Position numbers and translations under genes: made by a program. This document shows, piece by piece, positions 5,879 to 7,333 of a DNA stretch of 7,333 nucleotides. The notes beneath the pieces were generated by a model. It saw nothing but the letters and a program-made list of their open reading frames with translations, had not been told where the DNA came from and did no database searches. Numbering within the stretch: position 1 is the stretch's first letter; the number at the start of each line of letters is the position of its first letter. The stretch comes from DATMXT01 sp035560415 (GTDB lineage: Bacteria > Bacillota > Clostridia > Oscillospirales > Feifaniaceae): contig DATMZG010000065.1 in the NCBI GenBank assembly GCA_035560415.1, positions 1-7,333 of the forward strand, given 5' to 3'.

Positions 5879-5997
5879 TAAAATCCCCATGCTTTTAGGC
5901 GGTTTGCCTCTATGGAGAATCGATGTTTTTCGCATGCAAAAGTCGAGCGTTGCCAAAGCGGCTTTGATATGATGTAAAAGCGAAGGGAGGGAAGGCG
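5879..5997. other. Intergenic region between hisA and the AraC-type regulator
   Basis: No clear intrinsic terminator for the his operon is visible. There is a weak imperfect hairpin, CCAT (5887-5890) with ATGG (5912-5915) enclosing AGGC (5897-5900) with GCCT (5906-5909), but no T-run. The block from about 5884 to 5945 has the look of a mobile or dispersed intergenic repeat (see findings). A 27-codon open frame at 5889-5972 has no ribosome binding site. The regulator's promoter signals are in the right half. Confidence 0.4.
5965..5973 (+). promoter_or_regulatory. Possible extended -10 for the AraC-type gene
   Basis: TGATATGAT combines the TG of an extended -10 with TATGAT (5968-5973), five of six matches to TATAAT. 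No good -35 is seen at 17 bases; a TTGCCA at 5950-5955 is only 12 bases upstream. Transcription would begin near 5980, just before the ribosome binding site AGGGAGG (5984-5990). Evidence is modest. Confidence 0.3.
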
Positions 5998-6861
5998 ATG
6001 CTGCAGGAACTTAACCGCGCCGTCGAGTATATCGAAGCGCATTTGACCGAAGAGTTGGACATGGAAGAGATATCCAAACATGTCGGAATCTCAGATTATC
6101 ACTTTCGGACGGTATTCTATTATCTTGCCGGAATGACACTCGGCGAGTATGTCAAAGGCAGAAGGCTGTCGCAGGCCAACGAAGATTTGCTGGCGGGAGA
6201 AAAAGTGACGGACGTTGCATATAAATACGGCTACGGCTCAATGGACGGCTTTGCCCGCGCATTCAAAAAATGGAGCGGTATTTTGCCCTCGGACGCAGCC
6301 AAAAAAAGAGTCGGCAAGCCCTTCCCCAAACTTTCGTTTGTCATCAAAATCAAAGGAGGAAATGCGATGGAATGCAGAATCGAAGTAAAACCGGCGTTTT
6401 ACTTGGCTGGCGTCAGCAAACGGGTTCCCATGCAGTTTGAGGGCGTCAACAGTGCGATTGCAGCGCTCGCGGCCGGTATTACAAAAGAACAGAGAGAGGA
6501 AATGCATGCGCTGCAAGATATGGAGCCGCGTCAAATCGTCAACGCCTCTTATGACGCGGACGCCGGCTTTTTGAAAGAAGAGGGCGAGTTGACCCATCTG
6601 ATCGGCGTATTGACCACAAAAGAGGATGTGAGCGACCACTTGGCGAAAGTTCCGGTAGAGGCCTGCACTTGGGCAGTTTTTCCAAATGAGGGGCCGTTTC
6701 CCTTCACACTGCAAAACACCATGGCGCAAATTTATTCCGAGTGGCTGCCCGCCTCCGATTATGAGGTCGTGAACATGCCCGCCTTTTCCTTTACAAAAAT
6801 GGATGCGCATAAAAAGGATTTTGCTTACAGTGAAGTGTGGACACCGGTCCGAAAGAAATAA
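5998..6861 (+). CDS. AraC-family regulator with C-terminal GyrI-like effector-binding domain
   Basis: This is a 287-residue predicted cytosolic DNA-binding protein. The N-terminal third is an AraC/XylS domain with two helix-turn-helix units (about 22-41, MEEISKHVGISDYHF; about 70-95, VTDVAYKYGYGSMDGFARAF). Residues 124-287 fit the GyrI-like small-molecule-binding fold (Rob C-terminal/BmrR type), with FAYSEVWTPV near the end, where the conserved Glu (279) of the ligand pocket is expected. Such proteins usually sense lipophilic or drug-like compounds and regulate a nearby exporter, but no exporter is in the window. AGGGAGG (5984-5990) is seven bases before the ATG. Base composition is visibly less GC-rich than in the his genes, suggesting separate origin. 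It is followed by a bidirectional terminator. The target and ligand cannot be named from sequence. Confidence 0.88.
   Translation: MLQELNRAVEYIEAHLTEELDMEEISKHVGISDYHFRTVFYYLAGMTLGEYVKGRRLSQANEDLLAGEKVTDVAYKYGYGSMDGFARAFKKWSGILPSDAAKKRVGKPFPKLSFVIKIKGGNAMECRIEVKPAFYLAGVSKRVPMQFEGVNSAIAALAAGITKEQREEMHALQDMEPRQIVNASYDADAGFLKEEGELTHLIGVLTTKEDVSDHLAKVPVEACTWAVFPNEGPFPFTLQNTMAQIYSEWLPASDYEVVNMPAFSFTKMDAHKKDFAYSEVWTPVRKK
6352..6369 (+). promoter_or_regulatory. Internal ribosome binding site and in-frame ATG at the domain boundary
   Basis: AAAGGAGGA (6352-6360) is a near-perfect Shine-Dalgarno sequence six bases upstream of an in-frame ATG (6367-6369). It encodes Lys119-Gly-Gly of the linker between the DNA-binding and effector-binding domains. 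Starting at Met124 would yield a 164-residue stand-alone GyrI-like protein. Seen in sequence; use of the site is inference. Confidence 0.45.
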
Positions 6862-6898
6862 TAGGTTTGCTTTCTATCATCCGCTTTTACAGTGGAAG

Positions 6899-6937
6899 AC
6901 GAAAAACGGTGAGGAAAAAATCCTCACCGTTTTTCGT
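6899..6937. terminator. Bidirectional intrinsic terminator between convergent genes
   Basis: A 17-bp perfect stem pairs 6899-6915 with 6921-6937 around a five-A loop. The core CGGTGAGGA/TCCTCACCG is flanked by an A-run on the left and a T-run on the right, so it can stop transcription from either side. It lies 37 bases after the AraC-type stop codon and 35 bases beyond the end of the opposite-strand methyltransferase gene, and probably serves both. Confidence 0.92.
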
Positions 6938-6972
6938 TTTATGATGTCAGCACGCTTTAAGGCCGGTATTAT

Positions 6973-7333
6973 TTACTCTTTGAGGGACCCTTCCAGCTTC
7001 AGGAGCAGCCGTTTGTTGCCTTCGCCGCCCGCCGAGTAGCAGCCGAGCACGCCGCCGGCCTTTGTCACCCTGTGGCAGGGGACGACGATGACAAAGGGGT
7101 TTTTCTTCATGGCGCTGCCGACGGCCCTAGATGCTCCGGGCGAGCCGAACATATCGGCCACTTCGCCGTAAGAGGCGGTTTCGCCGTAGGGGACGAGCTT
7201 TGGCAGCTCCTTTAAAATGGCCGCGAAGAAGGGCGGGCCCGAAATGGCGAGCGGCAGGTCAAACTCTTTAAGCACTCCCGCAAAATACGCCTCAAACTGC
7301 CTTGCGGCCTCCTTTAAGAGCGGGGTTTCGGGC
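6973..7333 (-). CDS. ogt: Methylated-DNA--protein-cysteine methyltransferase (Ogt type), 5' end beyond the window
   Basis: This suicide DNA-repair protein removes methyl or larger alkyl groups from O6 of guanine onto its own cysteine. The frame stays open to the window's right edge (its last visible codons read PETPLLKEAARQFEAYFAGV), so the N-terminus is missing; a GTG at 7275 lies inside the frame and is not the start. The remaining 120 residues hold the typical order: QFEAYFAG, FDLPL, PYGETASYGEVA, the Arg-finger segment GASRAVGSAM, NPFVIVVPCHRV with the active-site cysteine, and a C-terminal GCYSAGGEGNKRLLLKLE. The stop is TAA at 6975-6973. It converges on the AraC-type gene; in Ada the two functions are fused, but no such link is shown here. 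Confidence 0.93.
   Translation of the reverse strand, partial: PETPLLKEAARQFEAYFAGVLKEFDLPLAISGPPFFAAILKELPKLVPYGETASYGEVADMFGSPGASRAVGSAMKKNPFVIVVPCHRVTKAGGVLGCYSAGGEGNKRLLLKLEGSLKE

Noticed and set aside
5889..5972. 27-codon ORF between hisA and the AraC-type gene
   Set aside because: No ribosome binding site and no recognisable motif; it overlaps the candidate promoter of the regulator.
6803..7039. 78-codon plus-strand open frame across the terminator
   Set aside because: It overlaps the end of the AraC-type gene, the bidirectional terminator and the methyltransferase gene, so it is a chance frame.

Overview
The window carries a compact histidine biosynthesis operon with a regulatory leader, followed by a fused AraC/GyrI-type regulator and the 3' part of a DNA-repair methyltransferase gene on the opposite strand. 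The GC-rich coding sequence, strong AGGAGG-type ribosome binding sites, intrinsic terminators and short HisG paired with HisZ suggest a high-GC member of the Clostridia (Firmicutes), possibly a gut Oscillospiraceae/Ruminococcaceae relative. That placement is inference from gene style; no marker gene is present.

Layout: positions 1-300 hold no convincing gene. They are AT-rich at first, then contain a degenerate direct repeat (117-169 and 191-241). From 279 to 420 there is a promoter-like region built of three successive inverted repeats, with four GTATAC palindromes. At 441-473 lies a ten-residue leader peptide ORF (MRTFFIHHHR) with its own ribosome binding site and three consecutive His codons. 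It is followed by alternative RNA stems and a strong intrinsic terminator (535-563) just before hisZ. This is a classical ribosome-mediated his attenuator of the enterobacterial hisL type. It stands where a Firmicute would more usually carry a T-box or a repressor operator.

The operon is hisZ-hisG-hisD-hisC-hisB-hisA (579-5878), all on the + strand, with every junction overlapping by 1 to 20 bases and so probably translationally coupled. HisZ and HisG form the first, feedback-regulated step; HisA, HisB, HisC and HisD carry out the phosphoribosyl-formimino isomerisation, the IGP dehydration, the transamination and the final oxidation. hisI, hisE, hisH, hisF and a histidinol-phosphatase gene are not here, so the pathway cannot be completed from this locus alone.

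Downstream, 5879-5997 is intergenic. The AraC/GyrI-like regulator (5998-6861) is visibly less GC-rich than the his genes. It has a consensus Shine-Dalgarno sequence and an in-frame ATG exactly at its domain boundary, suggesting that the effector-binding domain might also be made alone. A long symmetric hairpin (6899-6937) serves as a bidirectional terminator between this gene and the convergent ogt-type methylated-DNA-protein cysteine methyltransferase, which runs off the right edge.
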